Assembly: GCA_017959625.1 (NCBI GenBank)
Contig: JAGDAG010000117.1
Coordinates: forward strand, 1 to 15,758
Direction of reading: 5' to 3'
DNA length: 15,758 nucleotides
From: Abditibacteriota bacterium
GTDB taxonomy: Bacteria; Armatimonadota; UBA5829
Made by a program: the position numbers and the translations under genes. The notes below the pieces were generated by a model that made no database searches, was not told where the DNA came from, and saw only the letters and a program-made list of their open reading frames with translations. This document shows positions 1 to 6,205 of the stretch, one piece after another. Every line of letters starts with the position of its first letter. Within the stretch, counting starts at the first letter, position 1.

Positions 1-1
1 G

Positions 2-97
2 GCCCTGAAGATACTTTCGGAAAGGCCGGAAAAATACCGCGCCGTATCCGTGTCGGAAATGGCCCGGCTGATACAAACCGAAAAAAAAAACAACTAA
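2..97 (+). CDS. C-terminal fragment of an unidentified protein
   Basis: An open frame enters from the left edge and stops at TAA (95-97), leaving 31 residues that begin ALKILSERPEKYRAV and end QTEKKNN. The charged, helix-prone tail with a lysine/asparagine-rich end looks like a real protein C-terminus. The downstream gene has its own promoter and ribosome binding site, which fits a gene end here. The fragment is too short to assign a family; a polysaccharide-deacetylase-like tail crossed my mind but cannot be supported. The start and all catalytic regions lie outside the window. Confidence 0.5.
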   Translation, partial: ALKILSERPEKYRAVSVSEMARLIQTEKKNN

Positions 98-132
98 ATG
101 ATCAAATCGGGTATCTTTTTCAGACTGCACAG

Positions 133-141
133 TGATATAAT
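133..141 (+). promoter_or_regulatory. Extended -10 promoter for the UroD-like gene
   Basis: TGATATAAT is a perfect extended -10 element (TGn followed by consensus TATAAT). It sits in the 80-bp gap between the upstream stop and the ATG at 178. The sequence 17-18 bases upstream is a poor -35 match, which extended -10 promoters tolerate. The expected transcript start is near 148, giving a leader of about 30 bases with the ACGGAGA ribosome binding site at 164-170. Confidence 0.6.
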
Positions 142-177
142 AACATAGAAAAACAAAAAAACAACGGAGATCCCGAC

Positions 178-1275
178 ATGGCAATGACAAGCAGAGAGCG
201 GATGCTTACCGCTCTCAGTAACGGCCGTCCCGACAGGCTCCCCTGCCAGGTCCACGGCTGGATGGAATACTATCTGCGAACATATTTGGGCGATATGGAC
301 TGGTACCACGCTTTCGAACGCTTCGGCATGGACTACGCCATATACGTAAGCCCCGCCTGGCAGTTCGATCCGGAGGATCAGGCGAAATGGGTGTGCGACC
401 GCAAAACGGACAACGAAAAGCGCTGCTGGGAGGAACAGATCACCACTCCCGAAGGCACCCTGTTCCACAAGGGGGAGTGGAACGAGTTCACCCCCTGGGA
501 AACGGAAGAGCTGGTCAAGACCCAAAGAGACTTTGAATTGTGGGACAAATACTGCCCCGTGCCGGTAAGCTGCGACATGAGCCACATGTTCGCCGCAAAG
601 GAACGGCTGGGGGACAATGGCATCATCCGCTGCCACCCCTGCAATATGGCGGGACAGGGCAGCCCCTGGCAGGCCCTGTGCATCCTGATGGGCACCGAGC
701 CCGCTATAATGGCGGCCATGGACGACCCGGATTTCGTGCACCACGCCCTGGACAGGATACTGCAGAAGACCCTTAAAACAGCCTCGCTTATGGAAGGGGT
801 CCCCGCGGATATGATAGAGACGGGAGGAGGAGCCGGCTCCGACACCGTGATAAGCCCCCGCATGTTCAAAGAGTTCTGCCTGCCCTACGACAAGGTCCAG
901 CACAAGGCCTTCGCGGACCTGGGCCTCAAGATAGTCTATCACCTGTGCGGAGGCGTCATGCACATGCTGGAGCTGGTGGCGCAGAACGGCGCCCACGGCC
1001 TGGAGACCATGACTCCGCCTTCCATGGGGGGCAACTGCGACCTCCGGGAAGCCAGCAGGCTGGTGGGGGACAGGCTTTTCTTCATAGGCGGCTTCGATCA
1101 GAACGCCGGCTTTGAGAAGGGCACGCCGGAAACGGCCAAAAGTCTGGTCCGGGAATGCTTTGAAGCCACCCGGGACCACGCCGGCTATATCATAGCCCCC
1201 TCCGACCATTTCTTCTTCGGCGACCCCGAAAACCTGCAGGCCTTTGCCGACGCGGCAAAGGAATGCGTTTACTGA
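178..1275 (+). CDS. Uroporphyrinogen decarboxylase (URO-D)/MtaA-superfamily protein, not HemE
   Basis: This 365-residue cytoplasmic protein has the features of the URO-D TIM-barrel superfamily. The N-terminus TSRERMLTALSNGRPDRLP is the common entry of the methyltransferase-like branch. The segment around residues 216-237 (GGGAGSDTVISPRMF, then LPY) and the HLCG motif at 255-258 follow the family pattern. His255 and Cys257 match the H-x-C zinc ligands of MtaA-type corrinoid:coenzyme M methyltransferases. The third ligand region, usually a Cys near the C-terminus, instead reads APSDHFFFGDP (340-350). The HemE substrate motif (FMRQAGRY-like) is absent, so a heme role is unlikely. The substrate is unknown; demethylation or decarboxylation of a small molecule is possible. 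ACGGAGA at 164-170 supports the ATG at 178. The gene is monocistronic, with its own promoter and terminator. The family is secure; the reaction is not. Confidence 0.9.
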   Translation: MAMTSRERMLTALSNGRPDRLPCQVHGWMEYYLRTYLGDMDWYHAFERFGMDYAIYVSPAWQFDPEDQAKWVCDRKTDNEKRCWEEQITTPEGTLFHKGEWNEFTPWETEELVKTQRDFELWDKYCPVPVSCDMSHMFAAKERLGDNGIIRCHPCNMAGQGSPWQALCILMGTEPAIMAAMDDPDFVHHALDRILQKTLKTASLMEGVPADMIETGGGAGSDTVISPRMFKEFCLPYDKVQHKAFADLGLKIVYHLCGGVMHMLELVAQNGAHGLETMTPPSMGGNCDLREASRLVGDRLFFIGGFDQNAGFEKGTPETAKSLVRECFEATRDHAGYIIAPSDHFFFGDPENLQAFADAAKECVY

Positions 1276-1280
1276 CATAC

Positions 1281-1314
1281 AAATGCGGCGGATAAAAACT
1301 CCGCCGCATTTTTT
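1281..1314 (+). terminator. Rho-independent terminator after the UroD-like gene
   Basis: A perfect 12-bp stem (AAATGCGGCGGA, 1281-1292, with its complement 1300-1311) encloses a 7-base loop, TAAAAAC. The T run reaches 1314. It begins 5 bases after the TGA, so it should end this single-gene transcript cleanly. Confidence 0.9.
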
Positions 1315-1337
1315 CGCAAATACCCCGTAAAACCACA

Positions 1338-1366
1338 TTGACCCCGCTTCCCGCATCTGTTATACT
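1338..1366 (+). promoter_or_regulatory. Sigma-70-type promoter of the four-gene operon
   Basis: A -35 box TTGACC (1338-1343) and a -10 box TATACT (1361-1366) are separated by exactly 17 bases; each box is a 5/6 match to consensus. The predicted start is near 1373, giving a leader of about 40 bases that carries the AAAGGCCTTT palindrome and a very strong AAGGAGGA site. Confidence 0.75.
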
Positions 1367-1375
1367 GTAATTAGT

Positions 1376-1385
1376 AAAGGCCTTT
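1376..1385. promoter_or_regulatory. Candidate operator palindrome in the operon leader
   Basis: AAAGGCCTTT is a perfect 10-bp palindrome just downstream of the predicted transcript start, where a bound repressor would block initiation or escape. The second gene of the operon encodes a DNA-binding ROK-type regulator, so autoregulation is plausible. A short palindrome of this size can arise by chance, and known NagC/Mlc operators are longer and AT-flanked. The assignment is inference. Confidence 0.25.
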
Positions 1386-1414
1386 TATAAATTGATTTTA
1401 TCAAGGAGGAAAAC

Positions 1415-2623
1415 ATGCTTGCCGGCTTCGGAAAAGAAAATATAGACCCCCCCGCAGGCGCCGAGCTCAGCGGCTACGGCTATTATCTTGAAAGAAAAAA
1501 CACCGGGGCTATGGACCATCTGTACGCCAGATGCCTGTATCTGGAAAACCCGGAGGAAAAATTCGCCGTGGTCTCCTGCGACCTTATAGGTCTTTCGCCG
1601 GAGATCTGCGCCGCGGCAAGGGAGCTTGCCCGGACGCGCCTGGGCATAGCGCCGGAAAAACTCATGATCTGCGCCACCCATACTCATACGGGGCCCGCGT
1701 CCGCCCGGCTGGAGGGCTGCGGCGTGATGCACCCGGGATATGCGGCGTCCCTGCCGGACAAGATCTTCGCCGCCGTTAAAAAAGCGGCGGAGGACAAGGC
1801 GCAGGTAACGGAAGAAAAGACCGCCGACGCAAAGATCGAACCCATAGGCTTCAACAGGGCCATTGCCGGCGGGCCTCACGATGATCACGTCCGCGGCGCC
1901 CTGTTCGCAAGGAGCGGCCGGAGCAGCGTCGCCCTGGTGAGCTACGCCTGCCATCCCGTCACACTGGGGCCTCTGGACAGGTTTTCCCCGGATTACCCGG
2001 GAGAAGTGTGCCAATGCTTTGAGGAACAAGGCGTGAGCCCCGTTTTTCTTACGGGGATCTGCGGAGACATAGACCCGGTGAACAACCTTATCAAGTGGGG
2101 CAGCGGGACGAAGGAGATAATCAGGGGATACGGCGAAAGGATCTTTGAGGGATTCTATAAAAACCTTACGCCTGCGGAGCCGGCTTTCGGGACAGACCAT
2201 TTCGAAACGGAGCTGCCGGTGGTCCCCCTGAAGCCGGAAGAACTCGACTCGTACCGGGAAAGAGCGGGCCACGAAAAGACCTTCGCGGCCTGGAAAAAGG
2301 CCATGACGGAGCTTGAGCCCGCCACGGACAGAGAGCGTATAGAGATAAGGGCCGTCCGCACCGGCGATCTGGTTTTCGCTTCGGTCCCCTACGAGGCCTT
2401 TACCTGTATCGGGGACCGCTTGAGAGAGGCCTTCCCCAACGCCTTCGTTGCCGGCTGCTCCGACGGCATAAGGGGCTATCTTCCCTCCCGGGAAGACTGG
2501 GACGGAGGCGCCTACGCCGCCATAGGCGCTGCATTCATTTATCTGAGGCCATTCTTTGCAAAAGGAGCGGCGGAACTGCTGGGAGAAACCCTCCGGGACA
2601 GGCTTGCCGAAACGCTGAGATGA
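1415..2623 (+). CDS. Minimal cytoplasmic neutral/alkaline ceramidase-like zinc hydrolase
   Basis: This 402-residue protein matches the catalytic domain of neutral/alkaline non-lysosomal ceramidases, zinc amidases that cleave N-acyl bonds. Visible landmarks in family order are CATHTHTGP (86-94, His89/His91), ACHPVT (His180) followed by PDYPGE (192-197), GICGDIDP (214-221), PYEAF with Glu327, and GYLPSREDW with Tyr355. By family knowledge two of the His, the Glu and the Tyr bind zinc, so the metal site appears intact. True bacterial ceramidases are about 650 residues, secreted, and carry a C-terminal Ig-like domain; this one has neither signal peptide nor that domain. Ceramide is therefore unlikely, and a soluble N-acyl compound is a better guess. 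AAGGAGGA at 1403-1410 fixes the ATG. It is the first gene of the operon and overlaps the ROK gene by ATGA. Confidence 0.82.
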   Translation: MLAGFGKENIDPPAGAELSGYGYYLERKNTGAMDHLYARCLYLENPEEKFAVVSCDLIGLSPEICAAARELARTRLGIAPEKLMICATHTHTGPASARLEGCGVMHPGYAASLPDKIFAAVKKAAEDKAQVTEEKTADAKIEPIGFNRAIAGGPHDDHVRGALFARSGRSSVALVSYACHPVTLGPLDRFSPDYPGEVCQCFEEQGVSPVFLTGICGDIDPVNNLIKWGSGTKEIIRGYGERIFEGFYKNLTPAEPAFGTDHFETELPVVPLKPEELDSYRERAGHEKTFAAWKKAMTELEPATDRERIEIRAVRTGDLVFASVPYEAFTCIGDRLREAFPNAFVAGCSDGIRGYLPSREDWDGGAYAAIGAAFIYLRPFFAKGAAELLGETLRDRLAETLR

Positions 2624-3687
2624 CAGGACAGACCGCTATACACATCCGCAATCTGCACAAGGTTTACAGGCTTTTGGCCGACGGTCCCCTCACCCGGTTC
2701 GCCCTGATGAAAAAATCGGATCTGAGCCTCATGAGCATGACCAACCTTATAAACCAGCTTGCCGAAGAGGGCGTGGTGGATTGCTACAAAGAGGAGACTG
2801 CCGTAAAAAGAGTGGGAAGAAAGGCCAGGACGGTGATCCTCAAAACAGAAGCGCCCGTATGGCTGATAATGGACCTGAGAAACGCCTCCATAGTATGCGA
2901 GTTCTTCAAGGCCGACCGGAAAAAAGCCGGAACGAAAACCTTTGACGGGCCGGACTACAACAGGACCTTTTCGGAATTCCTGGCATTTCTCGGCTCCGCC
3001 GCCCGCCGGTTCCCTCTGCGGGGCGCGGCAGCCATAACCCCGGGCCCCTACGACCCGAAAACGGACAGAGTGAAAAACATCAGGATACCCGAGCTGAACA
3101 GCATGCCTCTGCAAAAGACGCTTTCGGAAGCCCTGGGCCTGGACTGCTATATAGAAGAGGACGTCAAGCTGTCCGCCATCGCCTGTTCGGAAAGGTTCCC
3201 CTATATGGAAAGCCTGTATTACCTTTATATAGGGACAGGCGTGGGAGGAGCCTTCGTGAACAAAGGGGACGTGATAAAGGGGCTGAACCTCATGGCGGGA
3301 GATCCCGGGCAGCTGCTCTGGGAAGGCCGCACCTTTGAGGAGCAGCTGAAGACCGAGACCGTCCTTGCGGAGGCCGCCGCCGGCAGCGCGGAAGAGGTGA
3401 TAAGGAAAAAAGCAGAGGTGGCGCGCAGGCTTGCGGACATCATACTGTGGATACTGGACCCCCACGTCCTTATAATAGACTGCGCCTGGCCAGGAAAGCT
3501 CAGGAGCCTTTTTGCAAAGGAAACAAAAACTCTGCTTTCCGAAAACACCTGGAGGATCATGCCCGCCATATCCATACCTGAGGGCCCGGAACAGGAGTCC
3601 GCTCTGGGCGCCATCAACATCATGGAACTAAGGTGGATCACACAGTTCTGCACGAAAGAAAAACAAACACCGAGGAAAGAACAATGA
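2620..3687 (+). CDS. ROK-family transcriptional regulator with degenerate sugar-kinase domain
   Basis: The 355-residue protein starts with a winged helix-turn-helix (about 8-77; wing GRKARTVIL) and continues with a ROK domain (about 80-340), the architecture of NagC, Mlc and XylR. ROK landmarks include TPGPYDPKTDRVKNI (140-154), EEDVKLSA (179-186) and YIGTGVGGAF (203-212). Several hallmarks are lost: the N-terminal phosphate-binding D-x-G-x-T reads MDLRNAS, the GEIGH segment reads AGDPGQ, and the CxCGxxGC zinc motif is missing. It is therefore not a sugar kinase, and ligand sensing may differ from classical members. The start ATG overlaps the stop of the ceramidase-like gene (ATGA, 2620-2623), and its own stop overlaps the next start in the same way. 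It probably controls this operon in response to a sugar-like metabolite (inference). Confidence 0.82.
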   Translation: MTGQTAIHIRNLHKVYRLLADGPLTRFALMKKSDLSLMSMTNLINQLAEEGVVDCYKEETAVKRVGRKARTVILKTEAPVWLIMDLRNASIVCEFFKADRKKAGTKTFDGPDYNRTFSEFLAFLGSAARRFPLRGAAAITPGPYDPKTDRVKNIRIPELNSMPLQKTLSEALGLDCYIEEDVKLSAIACSERFPYMESLYYLYIGTGVGGAFVNKGDVIKGLNLMAGDPGQLLWEGRTFEEQLKTETVLAEAAAGSAEEVIRKKAEVARRLADIILWILDPHVLIIDCAWPGKLRSLFAKETKTLLSENTWRIMPAISIPEGPEQESALGAINIMELRWITQFCTKEKQTPRKEQ

Positions 3688-4913
3688 CAAAACCCGCCAT
3701 ACTGGGAGGCTCTCCCGTAAACGACGCCCTGCCGGATTTCATACGCTGGCCGAGACCTACAGAAAAAATAAAAGAAGCCCTTCTCCGGACCCTTGCTTCC
3801 GGAAACTGGGGGACCCTCAGCAAGGAAAACTCCGACTTTGCCAAAAAATGGGCCGAATACACCGGAGCCGGCTACGCCCTTCCCTGCCTTAACGGCACCA
3901 TAGCCATCGAGCTGGCCCTTCGGGGGCTGGGCATAGGAAGAGGCGACGAAGTCATCACCACCGGCTACACCTTTACCGCCACGGTGCATTCCATAGTAAA
4001 CGCAGGGGCGGCGCCCGTGTTTGCGGATATCGACCCCGAGACCTTCTGTATAGACCCGAAATCGGCGGAAGAGAAGATCACGCCCCGCACCAAAGCCATA
4101 CTGGGCGTGCATCTGGGAGGCAGGCCCTTCGACGCCGACCTGTTGCGCGATATATGCAAAAAGCGGGGCCTGTACCTTATCGAAGACTGCGCCCACGCCC
4201 ACGGCTCGCAGTGGAAGGGGCAGAAAACAGGCGCCCTGGGGAACGCCGGCTGCTTCAGCTTCCAGGCAAGCAAAAACATCAGCGCCGGCGAAGGCGGAGC
4301 GGTGACCACCAACGACAGGGACCTTTACGAAAGGCTGTGGAGCATGCACCACAACGGCAGGGCCTTCGGCCGCCTGATCTACGACCATCCCGTGCTTTCC
4401 ACCGACGCCAGGCTGGCGGACTGGCAGTGCGCCGCGCTTTCGGCCCAGCTGCCTTATCTGGACGATCAGATCACGGCCCGCATGGAAGGGGCGGAGCGCT
4501 TAAACAGCGCCTTTGAAAAGCTCCCCTTCCTGGAGCCATTGGCAAAGGATCCCCGCATAGAGCGCAACTCTCTGCACCTTTTCTGCTTCCGCTACAAGCC
4601 GGAGGGGCTCAACGGCCTTTCCAGGGAACAGTTCATCGAAGCCCTTGCAGCAGAAAACGTATGTTTGCCCGGCACGGGCTACGCGGATCCTATCTACGAA
4701 ATGGCCATGCTTTACACCGACGACTTTAAAAAGCTCACCGGCGAAGAATTCAAAAAGCCCTGCCTGCCCGCCAACGACCTTATAGCCCACAGGGAAGGCT
4801 GCTGGCTGTATCACAGCTCCCTTCTGGGCGGACAGGAAGGGACCGACAGGATACTGGAAGCCATAGACCGGATCGCAAAATACAGCGAAGAACTGAAAAA
4901 CACGGAGGCGTAA
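3684..4913 (+). CDS. DegT/DnrJ/EryC1/StrS-family PLP aminotransferase, copy 1
   Basis: This 409-residue protein is a fold-type I PLP aminotransferase of the sugar/cyclitol type. The N-terminus KPAILGGSPV recalls the AHBA synthase and scyllo-inosose aminotransferase subgroup. Landmarks are LNGTIAIELALRGLGI (69-84), GDEVITTGYTFTAT (87-100), IEDCAHAHG with PLP-binding Asp168, and FSFQASKNISAGEGG with the Schiff-base Lys197. The frame is open upstream to an ATG at 3633, but I chose 3684: it is preceded by GAGGAAAG (3672-3679), overlaps the ROK stop as ATGA, and gives the usual family N-terminus. The substrate is not readable from sequence; transfer of an amino group to a keto-sugar or keto-cyclitol is the family norm. 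No nucleotide-sugar biosynthesis genes are adjacent, so a catabolic or small-molecule role is as likely as an envelope one. Confidence 0.9.
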   Translation: MTKPAILGGSPVNDALPDFIRWPRPTEKIKEALLRTLASGNWGTLSKENSDFAKKWAEYTGAGYALPCLNGTIAIELALRGLGIGRGDEVITTGYTFTATVHSIVNAGAAPVFADIDPETFCIDPKSAEEKITPRTKAILGVHLGGRPFDADLLRDICKKRGLYLIEDCAHAHGSQWKGQKTGALGNAGCFSFQASKNISAGEGGAVTTNDRDLYERLWSMHHNGRAFGRLIYDHPVLSTDARLADWQCAALSAQLPYLDDQITARMEGAERLNSAFEKLPFLEPLAKDPRIERNSLHLFCFRYKPEGLNGLSREQFIEALAAENVCLPGTGYADPIYEMAMLYTDDFKKLTGEEFKKPCLPANDLIAHREGCWLYHSSLLGGQEGTDRILEAIDRIAKYSEELKNTEA

Positions 4914-4914
4914 C

Positions 4915-6078
4915 ATGTCAAAACTTGCAATAAACGGCGGGACCCCGGTATTTACCGGCAGCTTCCCTTCCTGGCCTTACTGGAACGACGAAGAGAAAGA
5001 AAACCTGCTGCGGGCCCTTGAGGCCGGACAGTGGGGGACCCTGGGCGCCGAAGCCCTGACCTTTGCCAAAGAGTTTTCCGATTACATAGGCACAAAATAT
5101 GCAGTGTGCGTCAACACGGGCACCCAGGCCCTGGAAATGATGCTCCGGGGCTGCGGCATCGGCTACGGGGACGACGTCATCACCACTCCCTATACCTTTT
5201 CCGCAACGGTATCCTCCATAGCCTGGTGCGGAGCCATGCCCGTGATGGCGGACGTGGATCCGGACACCAGCAATATCGACCCGGATTCCCTGGAGGACTC
5301 TTTGACGAGCCGCACCAAAGCCATTCTGCTGGTCCACGTGGCGGGGCGCCCCTGCGACATGGACGCCGTGTGCGATTTTGCCAAAAAGAAGGGCATACTG
5401 GTGCTGGAGGACTCGGCCCACGCCCACGGCTCGGAATGGAAGGGCAGAAAATGCGGCAGCCTGGGAGACGCTTCCGCTTTCAGCTTCCAGGGCAGCAAGG
5501 CCATCACCGGAGGGGAAGGCGGCTGCGTGACCACCGATAACGAAAAGATATACGACAAGGTGTGGGAATACCACAATTCCGGACGGGCCAAGGACGGCTC
5601 CACGGTGATGGGGACCAACGCCCGTATGGCGGAATGGGAAGCCTCCGTTCTGAGGGCCCAGCTGAAGCGCCTTCAGGACCAGTGCCTGCTGCGGCAGAAA
5701 AACGCCGCTTACGTCTCCTCCCGCATAGAGGGGCTGCCCGGCGTCACCCTGCCCAGGAAGGACAGCAGGATAACTCTGTGGAACGGGTATATGTACGCCT
5801 TCAGGGCCAAAAACAGAGACCGGTTCGTGGAGGCCCTGAACGCGGAGGGCATACCCTGCAGCAAGGGCTACCCTTCCCTTGAGGATATGGGCATGCTCCG
5901 GGAAGCCTATTTCGAGAAGCACACCGGACGGAAGTTCCGGGGAGCCGCCCGGAAGGACGGCATAAGCCTCCTGGTAAAGGAAGCGGTGTGGATACCCGCC
6001 CCGATCCTCATGGGGGGCGAAGAAGAAACGGAAAAGATAGCCGAAGCCATAACCAAGGTGGCAAAGGAGATAAACTGA
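4915..6078 (+). CDS. DegT/DnrJ/EryC1/StrS-family PLP aminotransferase, copy 2
   Basis: This 387-residue paralog of the preceding gene lies 1 base after its TAA, with a GGAGG (4904-4908) inside the upstream gene's end. Landmarks mirror copy 1: N-terminus KLAINGGTPVF, VNTGTQALEMMLRGCGI (66-82), DDVITTPYTFSATV, LEDSAHAHG with Asp166, and FSFQGSKAITGGEGG with catalytic Lys195. By eye the pair is clearly homologous along its whole length but well diverged, with differing substrate-loop segments (GRPCDMD versus GRPFDAD) and C-terminal regions. Both keep the PLP residues, so each should be active. They could act on successive intermediates, on different substrates, or as a heterodimer, since the family forms dimers whose active sites use both subunits. 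It is the last gene of the operon, followed by a hairpin terminator. Confidence 0.9.
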   Translation: MSKLAINGGTPVFTGSFPSWPYWNDEEKENLLRALEAGQWGTLGAEALTFAKEFSDYIGTKYAVCVNTGTQALEMMLRGCGIGYGDDVITTPYTFSATVSSIAWCGAMPVMADVDPDTSNIDPDSLEDSLTSRTKAILLVHVAGRPCDMDAVCDFAKKKGILVLEDSAHAHGSEWKGRKCGSLGDASAFSFQGSKAITGGEGGCVTTDNEKIYDKVWEYHNSGRAKDGSTVMGTNARMAEWEASVLRAQLKRLQDQCLLRQKNAAYVSSRIEGLPGVTLPRKDSRITLWNGYMYAFRAKNRDRFVEALNAEGIPCSKGYPSLEDMGMLREAYFEKHTGRKFRGAARKDGISLLVKEAVWIPAPILMGGEEETEKIAEAITKVAKEIN

Positions 6079-6084
6079 CCCTGC

Positions 6085-6114
6085 GGCAGCCCTGAGGCCT
6101 CCGGGCTGCCTTTT
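6085..6114 (+). terminator. Rho-independent terminator of the four-gene operon
   Basis: GGCAGCCC (6085-6092) pairs perfectly with GGGCTGCC (6103-6110) across a 10-base loop that itself contains GAGGCCTC. A run of four T follows. It begins 6 bases after the last stop. The T tract is short, so some read-through is possible. Confidence 0.8.
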
Positions 6115-6115
6115 G

Positions 6116-6145
6116 TTGACTTGCAGAGGGCGGATATAGTATAAT
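6116..6145 (+). promoter_or_regulatory. Near-consensus sigma-70 promoter of pckG
   Basis: TTGACT (6116-6121, 5/6) and consensus TATAAT (6140-6145) are 18 bases apart. The box starts just 2 bases after the preceding terminator. The predicted transcript starts near 6152 with a leader of about 54 bases. This is one of the best promoter matches in the window, which fits a highly expressed central-metabolism gene. Confidence 0.75.
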
Positions 6146-6205
6146 GTTATATGGTATCTTACCTTTGTAAGGCCCTTTATTGTATTATTTCAAGGAGATC
6201 AAAAT

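Noticed and set aside
178..1275. Assignment of the UroD-like gene as hemE
   Set aside because: The HemE N-terminal substrate motif is absent and the protein has MtaA-type H-x-C features. No other heme genes are nearby.
94..1356. Long minus-strand open frame antisense to the UroD-like gene
   Set aside because: It lies opposite a clear family gene, has no ribosome site, runs through a terminator hairpin, and its composition is that of a GC-rich codon shadow.
1415..2623. Calling the hydrolase a true ceramidase
   Set aside because: It has no signal peptide and no C-terminal domain, and there is no sphingolipid context. Only family membership is supported.
2539..5922. Several long minus-strand open frames within the four-gene operon
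   Set aside because: All are opposite strongly supported plus-strand genes and show no family motifs or starts of their own.
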